This document shows positions 6,008 through 14,800 of a stretch of DNA of 35,784 nucleotides, in pieces; position 1 is the first letter of the stretch, and each line of letters opens with the position of its first letter. Made by a program: the position numbers and the translations under genes. Source of the stretch: a virus; IMG/VR virus record IMGVR_UViG_3300020002_000002, positions 1 to 35,784 of that record. The stretch is one strand, 5' to 3'. The notes beneath the pieces are model-generated. The model was not told the origin of the DNA. It did not search any database and saw only the letters and a list, made by a program, of their open reading frames with translations.

Positions 6008-6011
<4 letters not shown>
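5511..6011 (-). CDS. Phage replication protein P-like helicase loader (166 aa)
   Basis: Holds the hallmark of the lambda P family (PF06992), WPPSLPEFISLC at residues 70-81, preceded by the usual acidic-aromatic stretch (IWVEDWSEGLSFIDHDHIKS). Lambda P brings the host DnaB helicase to the origin complex. The gene overlaps the O-like gene by four bases (ATGA), the same coupling as O and P in lambdoid phages, and AGGGA lies in front of the start. Shorter than lambda P (233 aa) but normal for the compact relatives. Confidence 0.78.
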
Positions 6012-6787
<776 letters not shown>

Positions 6788-6819
6788 AAATGAAAATCCT
6801 GCAATAAATGGTTGATTTC

Positions 6820-6855
6820 CATGTCATCACAGTTATAATCACAGTTACTGACATG
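6820..6855. promoter_or_regulatory. Operator-like repeat upstream of the O-like gene
   Basis: CATGTCA (6820-6826) and TGACATG (6849-6855) are perfect inverted repeats that enclose two direct copies of TCACAGTTA (6827-6835 and 6839-6847), set 12 bases apart. The element lies 33 bases before the start of the O-like gene, inside the 177-base gene-free stretch 6788-6964. It is likely a protein-binding site controlling the replication genes. No convincing promoter boxes were found beside it. Confidence 0.5.
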
Positions 6856-6964
6856 GATAGTTGTATGGAATTTTTGGTTGCGTCTTGTTTACAGCAAGGC
6901 GCAATGTGCCTAAAAAACCAGTTAATTGACTTTACTCTCTTCTTCCTCGATTTCCCACTCGTCT

Positions 6965-7204
6965 TTATTTCTTCGTTAATAATGCAAATATTTCATCCAA
7001 TCTATCATCAGCCTCTGACTCGGTAATATATCCCTCACTTCTGATAATTGAATCAATAGTTGGCTCACCAGCAAAGTTTTGTCTTTCAAGGAATGACATA
7101 TTAACGCAATATGGATAAGCGTATTCTTTTCCTCTAATCTGAATCCAAAACGATATATCTTCAGGAACACTTACTATTTCATCGCAAAATTTAATGTATT
7201 TCAT
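6965..7204 (-). CDS. 79-aa hypothetical protein
   Basis: Starts MKYIKFCDEIVSVPEDISFW with AAAGGGA upstream. First half strand-rich with aromatics (KEYAYPYCVNMSF), C-terminal acidic helix (ESEADDRLDEIFALL). It is the first gene of the leftward replication/lysis operon, divergent from the Arc-like gene at 7279 and separated from it by only 74 bases holding an inverted repeat. That position resembles a regulator or an early accessory gene. No family recognised. Confidence 0.5.
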   Translation of the reverse strand: MKYIKFCDEIVSVPEDISFWIQIRGKEYAYPYCVNMSFLERQNFAGEPTIDSIIRSEGYITESEADDRLDEIFALLTKK

Positions 7205-7236
7205 ACATATTCCCTTTTAATTAATCAATGGTAATG

Positions 7237-7255
7237 ATACTATAGTACTTAGTAT
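7237..7255. promoter_or_regulatory. Inverted repeat in the divergent promoter region (candidate Arc-like operator)
   Basis: ATACTA (7237-7242) and TAGTAT (7250-7255) are perfect inverted repeats seven bases apart, in the 74-base spacer between the leftward operon (7204) and the ribbon-helix-helix gene (7279). The size and AT-rich half-sites resemble operators of Arc-type repressors. TATAAA at 7253-7258 could be the rightward -10 element; no clear -35 was found. Autoregulation by the product of the gene at 7279 is inferred. Confidence 0.5.
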
Positions 7256-7278
7256 AAATATAGTTATAAGGATTAAAT

Positions 7279-7509
7279 ATGACGCAAATAGATAATATTA
7301 ATAAAGAGAGAAAGAAAAAGAAGAAAAAAGATATAGTTTCTTTTAATGTCCGTATGTCTATAGATAACCACTTATTTTTAAGATTAGCATCTCTTAAACA
7401 AAAGACTTCTATGAATGAGATTATAAACCGTTGCGTTGAAAAATATAAAAATAAATCAAATAATAACTTGACAGATCAATATGATGCTATGGTATCATGT
7501 GACGTATAG
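7279..7509 (+). CDS. Arc-like ribbon-helix-helix DNA-binding protein (76 aa)
   Basis: A lysine-rich leader (RKKKKKKD) precedes the classic ribbon-helix-helix core: strand VSFNVRM, helix SIDNHLFLRLASLKQ, turn KTSMNEI, helix INRCVEKYKNK. S-M-N-E-I-I is the same turn motif as in Arc-type repressors. These bind DNA as dimers of dimers through the paired strand. AGGA precedes the ATG. It is the first rightward gene of the recombination cluster, diverges from the replication/lysis operon, and probably controls both through the inverted repeat at 7237-7255. Confidence 0.75.
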   Translation: MTQIDNINKERKKKKKKDIVSFNVRMSIDNHLFLRLASLKQKTSMNEIINRCVEKYKNKSNNNLTDQYDAMVSCDV

Positions 7510-7538
7510 ATTAATAGATAATATGAGTCTATATGAAT

Positions 7539-7573
7539 TGTTAATGAATAATATCCAACAATGTTCATTAACA
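7539..7573. promoter_or_regulatory. Inverted repeat between the two ribbon-helix-helix genes
   Basis: TGTTAATGAA (7539-7548) and TTCATTAACA (7564-7573) form a perfect ten-base inverted repeat with a 15-base centre, ahead of the gene at 7607. No T-run follows, so an operator or an mRNA switch is more likely than a terminator. Confidence 0.5.
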
Positions 7574-7606
7574 TTTAATAACAATTATCATTAAGGAGTA
7601 ATGTGC

Positions 7607-7798
7607 ATGTCTAATAAAGATGGTTCCCACCGAATCATATATAACATATCAGTAACAAGCGAATGTTATAGAGAGTTACAACATATGGAAATAGACGAGC
7701 GTATTAAAATACCTCAAATATGTGCAAAAATTATAGAAAAATTCACTAGTAAAAGAGTTAGATCAAATGAAGGTAGTAAAATAATAGAAATGTCGTAA
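7607..7798 (+). CDS. Second small ribbon-helix-helix-like protein (63 aa)
   Basis: The start at 7607 is chosen over 7601 because AAGGAG then sits eight bases away, against two. After a short polar leader there is a strand HRIIYNISV, a helix SECYRELQHMEID and a second helix KIPQICAKIIEKFTS, consistent with a ribbon-helix-helix fold; the match is weaker than for the gene at 7279. It lies between that gene and a small membrane protein gene, in the same order of small regulator then membrane protein seen elsewhere in the window. Confidence 0.5.
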   Translation: MSNKDGSHRIIYNISVTSECYRELQHMEIDERIKIPQICAKIIEKFTSKRVRSNEGSKIIEMS

Positions 7799-7826
7799 CA
7801 AAAACCTATAAAAGGTGATAATAAGC

Positions 7827-8030
7827 ATGCAAAACGAGCAATATATAAACCATGAAGTGAGAATACAAATGTTAGAGAATATAGCTAGTAATATTGACAA
7901 TCGCTTCAATAAACTAGATAGCAAAATTGACTCACACTTTAAATGGATGATTTCATCAATACTTGGGCTAGGATTAGTCTTAACAACTTTCTTAGGAGCT
8001 ATTGCACTACATGCGATGAAATTGACTTAA
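7827..8030 (+). CDS. Small coiled-coil membrane protein (67 aa)
   Basis: Starts MQNEQYINHEVRIQMLENIA and resembles the protein at 34873 (EQENYIQHEVKLRMNDERF) in its first 20 residues: E-Q-x-Y-I-x-H-E-V-x-x-x-M. A coiled-coil stretch (NRFNKLDSKIDSHFKW) leads to one membrane helix (ISSILGLGLVLTTFLGAIAL). AGGTGA precedes the ATG; the upstream in-frame ATG at 7815 lacks spacing. Probably an inner-membrane protein with its coil in the cytosol. Function unknown. Confidence 0.6.
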   Translation: MQNEQYINHEVRIQMLENIASNIDNRFNKLDSKIDSHFKWMISSILGLGLVLTTFLGAIALHAMKLT

Positions 8031-8047
8031 CAATAACCAATTGGGGC

Positions 8048-8074
8048 GGGTAGAAAGTTTCAGGCTTTCTACCC
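8048..8074 (+). other. Strong perfect hairpin between genes
   Basis: GGGTAGAAAG (8048-8057) pairs with CTTTCTACCC (8065-8074) across seven bases. It lies between the membrane protein gene ending at 8030 and the gene at 8111. There is no T-run after it on either strand, so it is not a canonical intrinsic terminator. It could set an mRNA processing site, protect a 3' end, or act with a termination factor. Confidence 0.6.
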
Positions 8075-8110
8075 AGTCTGACAAAATTTAAACTTAGAAA
8101 GGAATTAACA

Positions 8111-8566
8111 ATGACAGACGTAAGAAATATACACAACAATGGTAATATATTACAAGCAGTTTCTGCAAATGATACGGATCATCAACTATTGCAGTCACAA
8201 GGACGTATGGACACAAACGAACCATTCTTTGTCAAGCAATTAAGGCATAACAGAATATCTCGCTCTTACTTCTTAAAAAGGGTTGTAGACGAATATTGTG
8301 GAATCTATTACCTGCAAAACGAATTCCGCGTCAACATTAACGACTTATCATTCGAAGATAAAAAACTATTCTTATCACATGTGGTTGATATCTGGGAATA
8401 TGAACAATATTCCTCATCAACTAACAATATATATGCCGGATTTATTCGAAACTTCACTTATATGCAACGTCTATTAGACGAAGCATCACAAGAAACCTAC
8501 CAAGAATATCTTGAGACAATGGAATGCTCTACCAATTTAGAATATGAATACGGCATAAGCAGATAG
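8111..8566 (+). CDS. 151-aa hypothetical protein upstream of the Sak4-like gene
   Basis: AAAGGA lies eight bases before the ATG. The first 35 residues are polar and Asn/Gln-rich; the rest is mostly helical with many aromatics (RSYFLKRVVDEYCGIYYLQN and YAGFIRNFTYMQRLLDEASQ). No catalytic motif is visible. It is separated from the gene before it by the hairpin at 8048-8074 and from the ATPase gene after it by 22 bases, so it probably works with the recombination genes. No family recognised. Confidence 0.55.
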   Translation: MTDVRNIHNNGNILQAVSANDTDHQLLQSQGRMDTNEPFFVKQLRHNRISRSYFLKRVVDEYCGIYYLQNEFRVNINDLSFEDKKLFLSHVVDIWEYEQYSSSTNNIYAGFIRNFTYMQRLLDEASQETYQEYLETMECSTNLEYEYGISR

Positions 8567-8588
8567 TTTATATATTGGAGAATACGCA

Positions 8589-9257
8589 ATGAGCAATACA
8601 TCACTAATCATAGGTGAATCAGGAACGGGCAAGAGTACTTCTCTTGCTCTCCTAGACCACAAAGAAACATTCATCATAAATGTACTAGATAAACCACTAC
8701 CATTCAGGGGTTACAAAAATAATTACATAAAGATCACCTCGTGGGATGACCTACTAGGTAATTATTATGCATCAGACGACTTTTCAAAATTAATTAAATG
8801 TATCAAAACAGTTAACGAAAAACATCTGCACATAAAAAACCTAGTAATAGACGACTGGCAATACACAATGTGCAACGAGTTTATGCGTAGAGCAACAGAA
8901 ACTGGTTTCACAAAGTTCACCGAAATAGGTCAACACGCTTGGTCAATCATTAGGGAACTAATTAGTTGCAGAGAAGATTTATATTGCTTTGTCTTGTCAC
9001 ATAGCGACACAGACATAAATGGTAAATATAAGTGTAAATCAATAGGTAAAATGCTAGACGAAAAGATAACAATAGAAGGTATGTTCACAATAGTGCTTCA
9101 TACCCAAATCATGGATGGAGTATATAAATTCCTCACACAAAACGATGGACGACACATTGCAAAATCACCAATGGGAATGTTTCAAGACAAATATATTGGT
9201 AATGATCTTGCATTTGTAAAACAAAAAATGAATGAATATTACAACGAGGAAATTTAA
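8589..9257 (+). CDS. Sak4-like RecA-fold ATPase / recombination protein (222 aa)
   Basis: Walker A GESGTGKS at residues 9-16 and Walker B NLVIDD at 84-89 followed by WQY, then a conserved sensor-like stretch (YCFVLSHSDTD) place it in the phage AAA_24 / Sak4 group of single-domain RecA-like ATPases, which assist single-strand annealing. The family length of about 220-250 aa fits. Its association with Gp157-like and DUF669-like genes immediately downstream is the usual recombination module in phages. GGAG lies about nine bases before the ATG. Confidence 0.8.
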   Translation: MSNTSLIIGESGTGKSTSLALLDHKETFIINVLDKPLPFRGYKNNYIKITSWDDLLGNYYASDDFSKLIKCIKTVNEKHLHIKNLVIDDWQYTMCNEFMRRATETGFTKFTEIGQHAWSIIRELISCREDLYCFVLSHSDTDINGKYKCKSIGKMLDEKITIEGMFTIVLHTQIMDGVYKFLTQNDGRHIAKSPMGMFQDKYIGNDLAFVKQKMNEYYNEEI

Positions 9258-9259
9258 CA

Positions 9260-9409
9260 ATGATCACAAGAAATACAGAAGCTTTACATGAAACATATAG
9301 AGAAGGATATAAGCAAGGTTATGAAGATGGGATTAGAGATTTCAAAACATTCGTCATTGATGACATAAACAGATTAATCTACAAAATGGAAAATGCCAAT
9401 GAACAATAA
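9260..9409 (+). CDS. 49-aa hypothetical protein
   Basis: MITRNTEALHETYREGYKQG then YEDGIRDF and a helical end: the G-Y-x-x-G-Y-x-x-G spacing is often seen in very small phage proteins placed beside recombination genes. Starts two bases after the ATPase stop with GAGGA upstream, and its end overlaps the start of the next gene. No function known. Confidence 0.55.
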   Translation: MITRNTEALHETYREGYKQGYEDGIRDFKTFVIDDINRLIYKMENANEQ

Positions 9410-9932
9410 TCTAAGTCTATATCAACTAACAAATGAGCATCAACGTCTATTTTCTCAGTTGTATAATCATGAAACCGGAGAAGTCGACTTGGAAGTGGAG
9501 GCGCAGTTGTCTGCGCTCTCCTCTACAACAGAAAAGAAATGTATATCAGTTGCATCATATATTAAACATCTAGAGTCCGAAAAGGATCAACTAGAAAACC
9601 TTAAAAAACAGATTGAGCAAAGAGAATATGAATATGAAAAAGAAATAAATAGACTTCATGATTATCTTAAGTCAAATATGGATAGGCAAGGAATAAGTAT
9701 TATAAAATGCCCATATTTCACATTGAAAATAAAATCCAATCCGTACTCAACAGAAATATTAAATGAAGATGATATACCTTTTCGCTTTATTAATGTAAGA
9801 GAAATAGTTAAGGTAGAGTCTAAGCCAGATAAGAATGCTATCAAGGAAGAGGTACTAAGGACGGGCGCTCAAGTTCCAGGAGCGTATGTTCATAAAAAAA
9901 CTAAACTAGAAATCATCACTGATAAACTTTAA
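9399..9932 (+). CDS. Siphovirus Gp157-like protein (177 aa)
   Basis: Matches the Gp157 family (PF05565): N-terminal LSLYQLTNEHQRLF, a long central coiled coil (about residues 45-95: KKCISVASYIKHLESEKDQL and on), then the conserved C-terminal elements FTLKIKSNP, EDDIPFRFI, KPDKNAIKE and VPGAYVHK. Reported in phages that carry Sak-type recombinases and linked to phage resistance when expressed in streptococci; biochemical role unknown. The ATG at 9399 is preferred to 9393 because GGA is eight bases away. The gene overlaps the upstream 49-aa gene by 11 bases. Confidence 0.85.
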   Translation: MNNNLSLYQLTNEHQRLFSQLYNHETGEVDLEVEAQLSALSSTTEKKCISVASYIKHLESEKDQLENLKKQIEQREYEYEKEINRLHDYLKSNMDRQGISIIKCPYFTLKIKSNPYSTEILNEDDIPFRFINVREIVKVESKPDKNAIKEEVLRTGAQVPGAYVHKKTKLEIITDKL

Positions 9933-9942
9933 GGAGCAATAA

Positions 9943-10398
9943 ATGCCATTAGCATATAATAGATGGTCTGAGGAAGATTTAAAATCAAGAAATATAGTCG
10001 AAGAAGGTGAATATCCATTCTATATCGTAACAGTTTCAACAAAGAAAACTAAACCAGGTATAGATAAAAATGGTGAACAAAAAATTATAAAAGACATGAT
10101 TGAGATAGATTTTAATTTCACTGACAATAACGGTGTAGTTAAGAAAATTAAAGATTGGATTCTATTAGTCCCTGAAATGGATTGGAAGTTGAGAGTACTA
10201 GCAGATTCAGTTGGACTTATAGAACTATATGATGACATGCAACTAGATTGTCATCATCTTATACATAAAAAAGGTATATTTAAACTTGGAATTAAGGATG
10301 CAGAGGACAAAGACAAAAATAAGTTTAAAACAAACTTTGTAAAAGAATATATTAAACAAAGTACCGCTCAATTAATTGATGAGGATATTCCTCTATGA
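9943..10398 (+). CDS. DUF669-like ssDNA-binding protein (151 aa)
   Basis: Order of elements fits the DUF669 / phage SSB-like group: EEGEYPFYIVTVSTKKTK near residue 21, IEIDFNFTD, a W-containing strand (DWILLVPEMDWKLRVLADSV), a G-x-F-K-L-G-I strand, and an acidic tip ending DEDIPL, like the C-terminal tails of single-stranded DNA-binding proteins. It would coat single strands during replication and annealing with the Sak4-like protein. AAGGAG precedes the ATG. Its stop overlaps the next start (ATGA). Confidence 0.7.
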   Translation: MPLAYNRWSEEDLKSRNIVEEGEYPFYIVTVSTKKTKPGIDKNGEQKIIKDMIEIDFNFTDNNGVVKKIKDWILLVPEMDWKLRVLADSVGLIELYDDMQLDCHHLIHKKGIFKLGIKDAEDKDKNKFKTNFVKEYIKQSTAQLIDEDIPL

Positions 10399-10571
10399 AA
10401 TTGGAATGGGAAACAGTAGTCCAAACTGATCCACATGACTCAACTCAACGCCTCCAGGTAACTGGAGGTTGGCTTGTTTGCAGAATAAATGGATTACATT
10501 TGCCAAAATCTGTATGCTCATGGTATATATCAGATCCAGATCACAATTGGAATATAGCAGAAGGAAAATAG
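10395..10571 (+). CDS. 58-aa hypothetical protein
   Basis: MKLEWETVVQTDPHDSTQRL then GGWLVCRINGLHLPKSVCSW; the W-L-V-R and aromatic pattern suggests a small beta protein. Its ATG overlaps the TGA of the ssDNA-binding protein gene by four bases, and its stop lies two bases before the next gene, so it is part of the operon. No family recognised. Confidence 0.55.
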   Translation: MKLEWETVVQTDPHDSTQRLQVTGGWLVCRINGLHLPKSVCSWYISDPDHNWNIAEGK

Positions 10572-10573
10572 TT

Positions 10574-10738
10574 ATGCCGTTACTTTCAGGTAATAAAGCT
10601 AAAACAAAAAAGGGTTTTTCTGAAAATGTTAAACGTGAAATGAAAGCTGGTAAAAAGCAGAAACAGGCTGTAGCCATTGCAGAATCTAAAGCAGGAAAGA
10701 AAAATAAGAAAATGAAGAAAATTAAGAAAAAGAAATAA
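10574..10738 (+). CDS. 54-aa basic protein, DUF6496-like
   Basis: Begins MPLLSGNKAKTKKGFSENVK, followed by EMKAGKKQKQAVAIAESKAG and a Lys-rich tail. The pattern K-x-x-x-S-x-N-x-K-x-E-M-x-x-G-K-x-x-K-Q-A-V-A-I-A is common in tiny phage proteins annotated DUF6496. The ATG at 10574 is chosen because the family starts MPL; a longer in-frame reading from 10469 overlaps the real upstream gene. The extreme charge suggests nucleic-acid contact. It ends directly against the opposing late block. Confidence 0.7.
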   Translation: MPLLSGNKAKTKKGFSENVKREMKAGKKQKQAVAIAESKAGKKNKKMKKIKKKK

Positions 10739-11386
10739 TTACCTTCTTCTTCTTGCAAATATTTGTCCGCATACTGCTATTGATGCAGTAACAAATACTG
10801 TATTTATACTTAGATAATAAGTAGTTGGTATTAATACTTTAATAGGTTGAGTTGGTGCATTAAGGCCAATGTTACCACCCATACTTATACCTGATAATAT
10901 AGCCGTTTGAGACAAATCAATTAATGTAGAAGATGATGAACTAACCCAAGTTGAAAATGATGTATATGCACCAGATGTATAGATAATTGTCGAGTTACCC
11001 CACAAATCATAATCACCAGGTTGTAACAACATTGACGTTACATCTTGAGGTGTATTGGTAGTTGGAATGGAAATTGCTGCTGATTGAATAACAGTATTCG
11101 AAAGCACTTCTCCAACATTTCCAACGTTAGCACTGTTATTAGTCGTGGTACCTGGAATTTGGCCACCTACTGACATTACAGGGACACCCAGAGAATTAGT
11201 AGTAAACACACCATTTGCAGCTAAAGTTAAACCACCAAATGCAGTTAATGTTGGATACGCCGATATTACTTGAGCTATTGTTGATTGAACCTCATCAAAT
11301 CCTACCGCTGCATTACCCACAAACAAAATATCAGCAGGCGTTGGTGCTGCTTTTGATGGAAACTGAAATAATCTTTCGTTTGCCAT
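10739..11386 (-). CDS. Tail fibre/receptor-associated structural protein (215 aa)
   Basis: N-terminus has an F-P-S then P-x-D pattern (LFQFPSKAAPTPADILFVGN), also seen at the start of the large spike (AFPSGGALQPTDQI), suggesting a shared virion-attachment element. The remainder is Ser/Thr/Ala-rich beta sequence (PQDVTSMLLQPGDYDLWGNS) of the type found at fibre tips, ending in ARRRR. AAGGG lies before the ATG. It is the last gene of the late block, with its stop codon touching the stop of the opposing gene. Exact role unknown. Confidence 0.6.
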   Translation of the reverse strand: MANERLFQFPSKAAPTPADILFVGNAAVGFDEVQSTIAQVISAYPTLTAFGGLTLAANGVFTTNSLGVPVMSVGGQIPGTTTNNSANVGNVGEVLSNTVIQSAAISIPTTNTPQDVTSMLLQPGDYDLWGNSTIIYTSGAYTSFSTWVSSSSSTLIDLSQTAILSGISMGGNIGLNAPTQPIKVLIPTTYYLSINTVFVTASIAVCGQIFARRRR

Positions 11387-11395
11387 ATAATACCC

Positions 11396-11809
11396 TTAGT
11401 TAACTTGATAACTTATGATTACCTGCAAAGTAAAAGCTGAAGCAATACCACCGACTAGACATGAGCTATCAATTTGTATATTTCTAGTTCCTGTCGCACT
11501 TTTAATTGCATCAACAACGCCACCGTTTAATGCAGTAGGTGCAGTAGTCAGAAACATTGATCCGTCACCCGATCCCTGCAATGAATTAGCAAATGGATTT
11601 GTATACGGTACTTGTACTTGAGCTGATTGCGTAGATGCTGATGGAGTACCGGCAAATGTACATGTCATTGTGACTATATTTCCGATTCTGTGAAGAAAAG
11701 AAAATCCTACAACAAATGATGTCCATCCTGAAATACTAGCCGTCACTATAGGATCAGTAGTGGAATATGCACTATCTACTTGTCGACCAATTGCATTTGA
11801 AATTGTCAT
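11396..11809 (-). CDS. Small tail/fibre-associated protein (137 aa)
   Basis: Beta-rich, Ser/Thr-rich sequence: SISGWTSFVVGFSFLHRIGN, VTMTCTFAGTPSASTQSAQV, ending LQVIISYQVN. This resembles small C-terminal fibre-tip or tail-protein domains of phages. AAAGGA precedes the ATG. It sits between the spike gene and the last late gene with 10-base gaps, so it belongs to the adsorption apparatus by context. No named family. Confidence 0.5.
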   Translation of the reverse strand: MTISNAIGRQVDSAYSTTDPIVTASISGWTSFVVGFSFLHRIGNIVTMTCTFAGTPSASTQSAQVQVPYTNPFANSLQGSGDGSMFLTTAPTALNGGVVDAIKSATGTRNIQIDSSCLVGGIASAFTLQVIISYQVN

Positions 11810-11819
11810 ATTTAATCCT

Positions 11820-14800
11820 TTAAATTACATCAAAATTACCTACAACACTTGTTGCTGACCATGTAGTATTTGCAGTAACACATCTCAATGTTATACCGTC
11901 CCACCTATTTGTTGATGATACGGAGCCAGCAGTTGATGTTGCAACGTTATCTACATTTATTATTTGACCGGTGTTTGCTACCACTTTAAAACCACCTGCC
12001 CCTTTACCGACTACAGACACAACGCTAAATTGTGCAGCCGTTGCAGGGAGTGTTATTGTTACTAGTCCTGCATTATTAGCGACATAGCCATTGTTTACAG
12101 CAGCTGCTTGTGTGGTTGTGGTTACTTCTGTCCAGTTTATAGTTCCAGTTCCTAGTTTTGCATCGATACCTTGTAAATGTGCCTCAACTCTCGAATCAGC
12201 AACAGTATAATTTGCTGGTGAAAATCCTGCTATAATCGACTCAGCAAGTGAGATATATGTAATATTTGAAGCTGATGCACCACCTGAAAAAGTCGGAATC
12301 ACTGAAAGTAAATCAGGTATAAAATTAACATTTGCTCCGTCTAATCTAATATCAGTTATTTGTGCGGCTGACTTTACTCTAACATTAGCTAATCCACTAT
12401 CTGGTGCTGATATTCCTAAAATGGCACCAGAGATAAAAGTATCATCAACATAAAAATTACCTGATAAACCATTTTCAGCATTTATTTCATAAGCACCTAA
12501 TATAACATTTCCTGATGTATAATAATTTTGGTTACCATAAAAATTTGCAAATAAAACAAGTTGATTTAAATAACAATTTGTTATTTTTGTTGCAAGGAAA
12601 TTATAAATTGTAAATATAATATTTGAACTTGTAAAATCTGGATTTCCTATATTATTTAAAATTAATTCCATAGTGTCATTAGCTTGGAAAAGCCATGAAG
12701 AAGTTAAAGTATTATACAAATTACTAAAAATAACTTTTCCACCTGTCGTTGACGCTATTTGAAATGTCACAGAAGCTATTGCTATTTCAAAGTTATTAAA
12801 TACTATATACCCATTAGATAATGATGCCCAATCACTTGACTGAGATAAAGTGCCACTTACACTCAATTTGGAGCCATTTCCTTCCAGGCTGATAAATGGT
12901 TTTAGTGCTAAATTTGTTTCTGTAAAAATACCGTAACAAACGAGGAAATATTGTTTAGTTACTGTAGCATCTGTAATTTGTGATAAAGCATAGCTAATTG
13001 TTGCATAAGGCTTTAATATCGATCCATTTCCAACTGCATCAACGCCATTCGTAGAAGATACATATCGATAAACGAAACTGTTGGTAGCAGGTGAAATCAC
13101 TCCAAGCTTAGTATCTATTCCTTGTAAATGTGCCTTAGTTCTCGTATTTGCCACGGTATAGTTTGTTGGTGAAAATCCTGCTGTGATAGATGCTGCCAGA
13201 GTCGAATATATTAAATTTACGCCGTCTGATGCGCCACTCGCAAAAGTTGGTGTTACAGATATTAAATCTGGTGAAAATGTCGTTAATGCTCCTGTTATTG
13301 TGATAGAGCTGAATCCATCGGCTCCTATGCAATTTAAAACTGCTGTACCTGTACTTGTATTTGTTAGTGATAAAGGTACACTTTGGAAGAAACTATTAGA
13401 TGAAACATTTATATTTGACCCACTAGTAGATGAAACTGTTAAAGAACCACCAAATACGATAATATTATTCCCAAAAAATATACTATGTAATGTTGATGAT
13501 CCAGTTGTTGTTAAGTTAACAGTACTAAAACAATTATCTATTATTTCACCATCAAAATTACTAATCGATAAATTAATTGGCGTGGTAAATCCAATTCCTC
13601 CAAAATTACGGGATATTACGCCACTCATTCCACTAGATACAGTCGGACCGGTAATTGTCCATGTTACGGGTGTTGATGGACGAAGATTTGTTACTATAAT
13701 TCTAGGAGCAATGGCTCCCGTGAAATCTAAAGTTAATGCGCCATTTAAACCAGTGAAATTATCTATATAACATAATGCATTTGTAGAACCGACAAATGAT
13801 GCATCTAAGTTAATTGTAGTTATAGCAAGCGATGATGAATTACCCTGTATTAATACCCATGGCTTAAGACTTAATGTAGTTTCAGTTAAATTTCCATAAC
13901 ACAAAATTATATATCTCTTTGTTATGCTGTTATCTGTAATCTGTGAAATAGCATAACTAATAGTGGCGTAAGGATCTGTTATACTACCATTACCAACTGC
14001 ATCAACTCCACCTGTAGAAGTAACATATCTATAAACAAAAACATATGGGGTAGGAGAAACACCAGCTAAGGCAGCATCTATTCCACGTAAATGTGCATGC
14101 ATTGAATTTACTAAATCAGGTGGAGTTACAAGAGGTGTGTAATTTACTGGACTATAATTAGCATTTAATCCATTAGATATCGATAATAAACTTACTATTG
14201 CACCACTTGTTATAGTAGGAGCAACATACGAATCTACATCTATTAATAAAGTAGTTTTTGAATTATTAAGAGAATATGAAGCAGGTAGAATGGAAGAATA
14301 GATATAATATTTATTTGTTATTGCTCCAGAATTAGCACCATTAAAAGTAGTAATAACTCCAAATATATCCGAAAAATGAAAACAAGATTGATTAGTTGTA
14401 GTTACAATAGTACCACCATTATAACTATTAATATAATTGTTATTATTAGAATATAAAGTTGCATTATCAATATAAAAATCATTTATCTCACAATTCTTCA
14501 CACGAAAAGAATTAGTGCTTGAATTTCCTAAAAGGTTAATTGTTCCAGTGAGTTTACAATTGTTAATATAAACTATTGAATTTGTCGCAGTAGGAATGGA
14601 ATTATAATCTAAAGAAATACTACCTAATACAGTTATATTATTAAGATAATGAGTATCGTTTGGAGTTCCACTAATAGTGGCTACATTAAGAATAATTGGA
14701 AGTGAATTATTAATTACTGCTGTTCCAGAAAAAGAAAAAATACTTACATAGTATTTTAATTCTATCTGTACTACTTCATCAAATTGCCCACCAGTCAAAA

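Noticed and set aside
6808-7026. 72-aa plus-strand frame over the O-gene leader
   Set aside because: Overlaps the end of a better supported minus-strand gene, lacks a ribosome binding site and family, and runs through the operator-like repeat.
13183-13770. 195-aa open frame on the plus strand opposite the tail spike gene
   Set aside because: It lies wholly inside the spike gene, which has clear repeated domains; the open frame follows from the Thr/Ile/Asn-rich codons of the other strand and has no recognisable domain.
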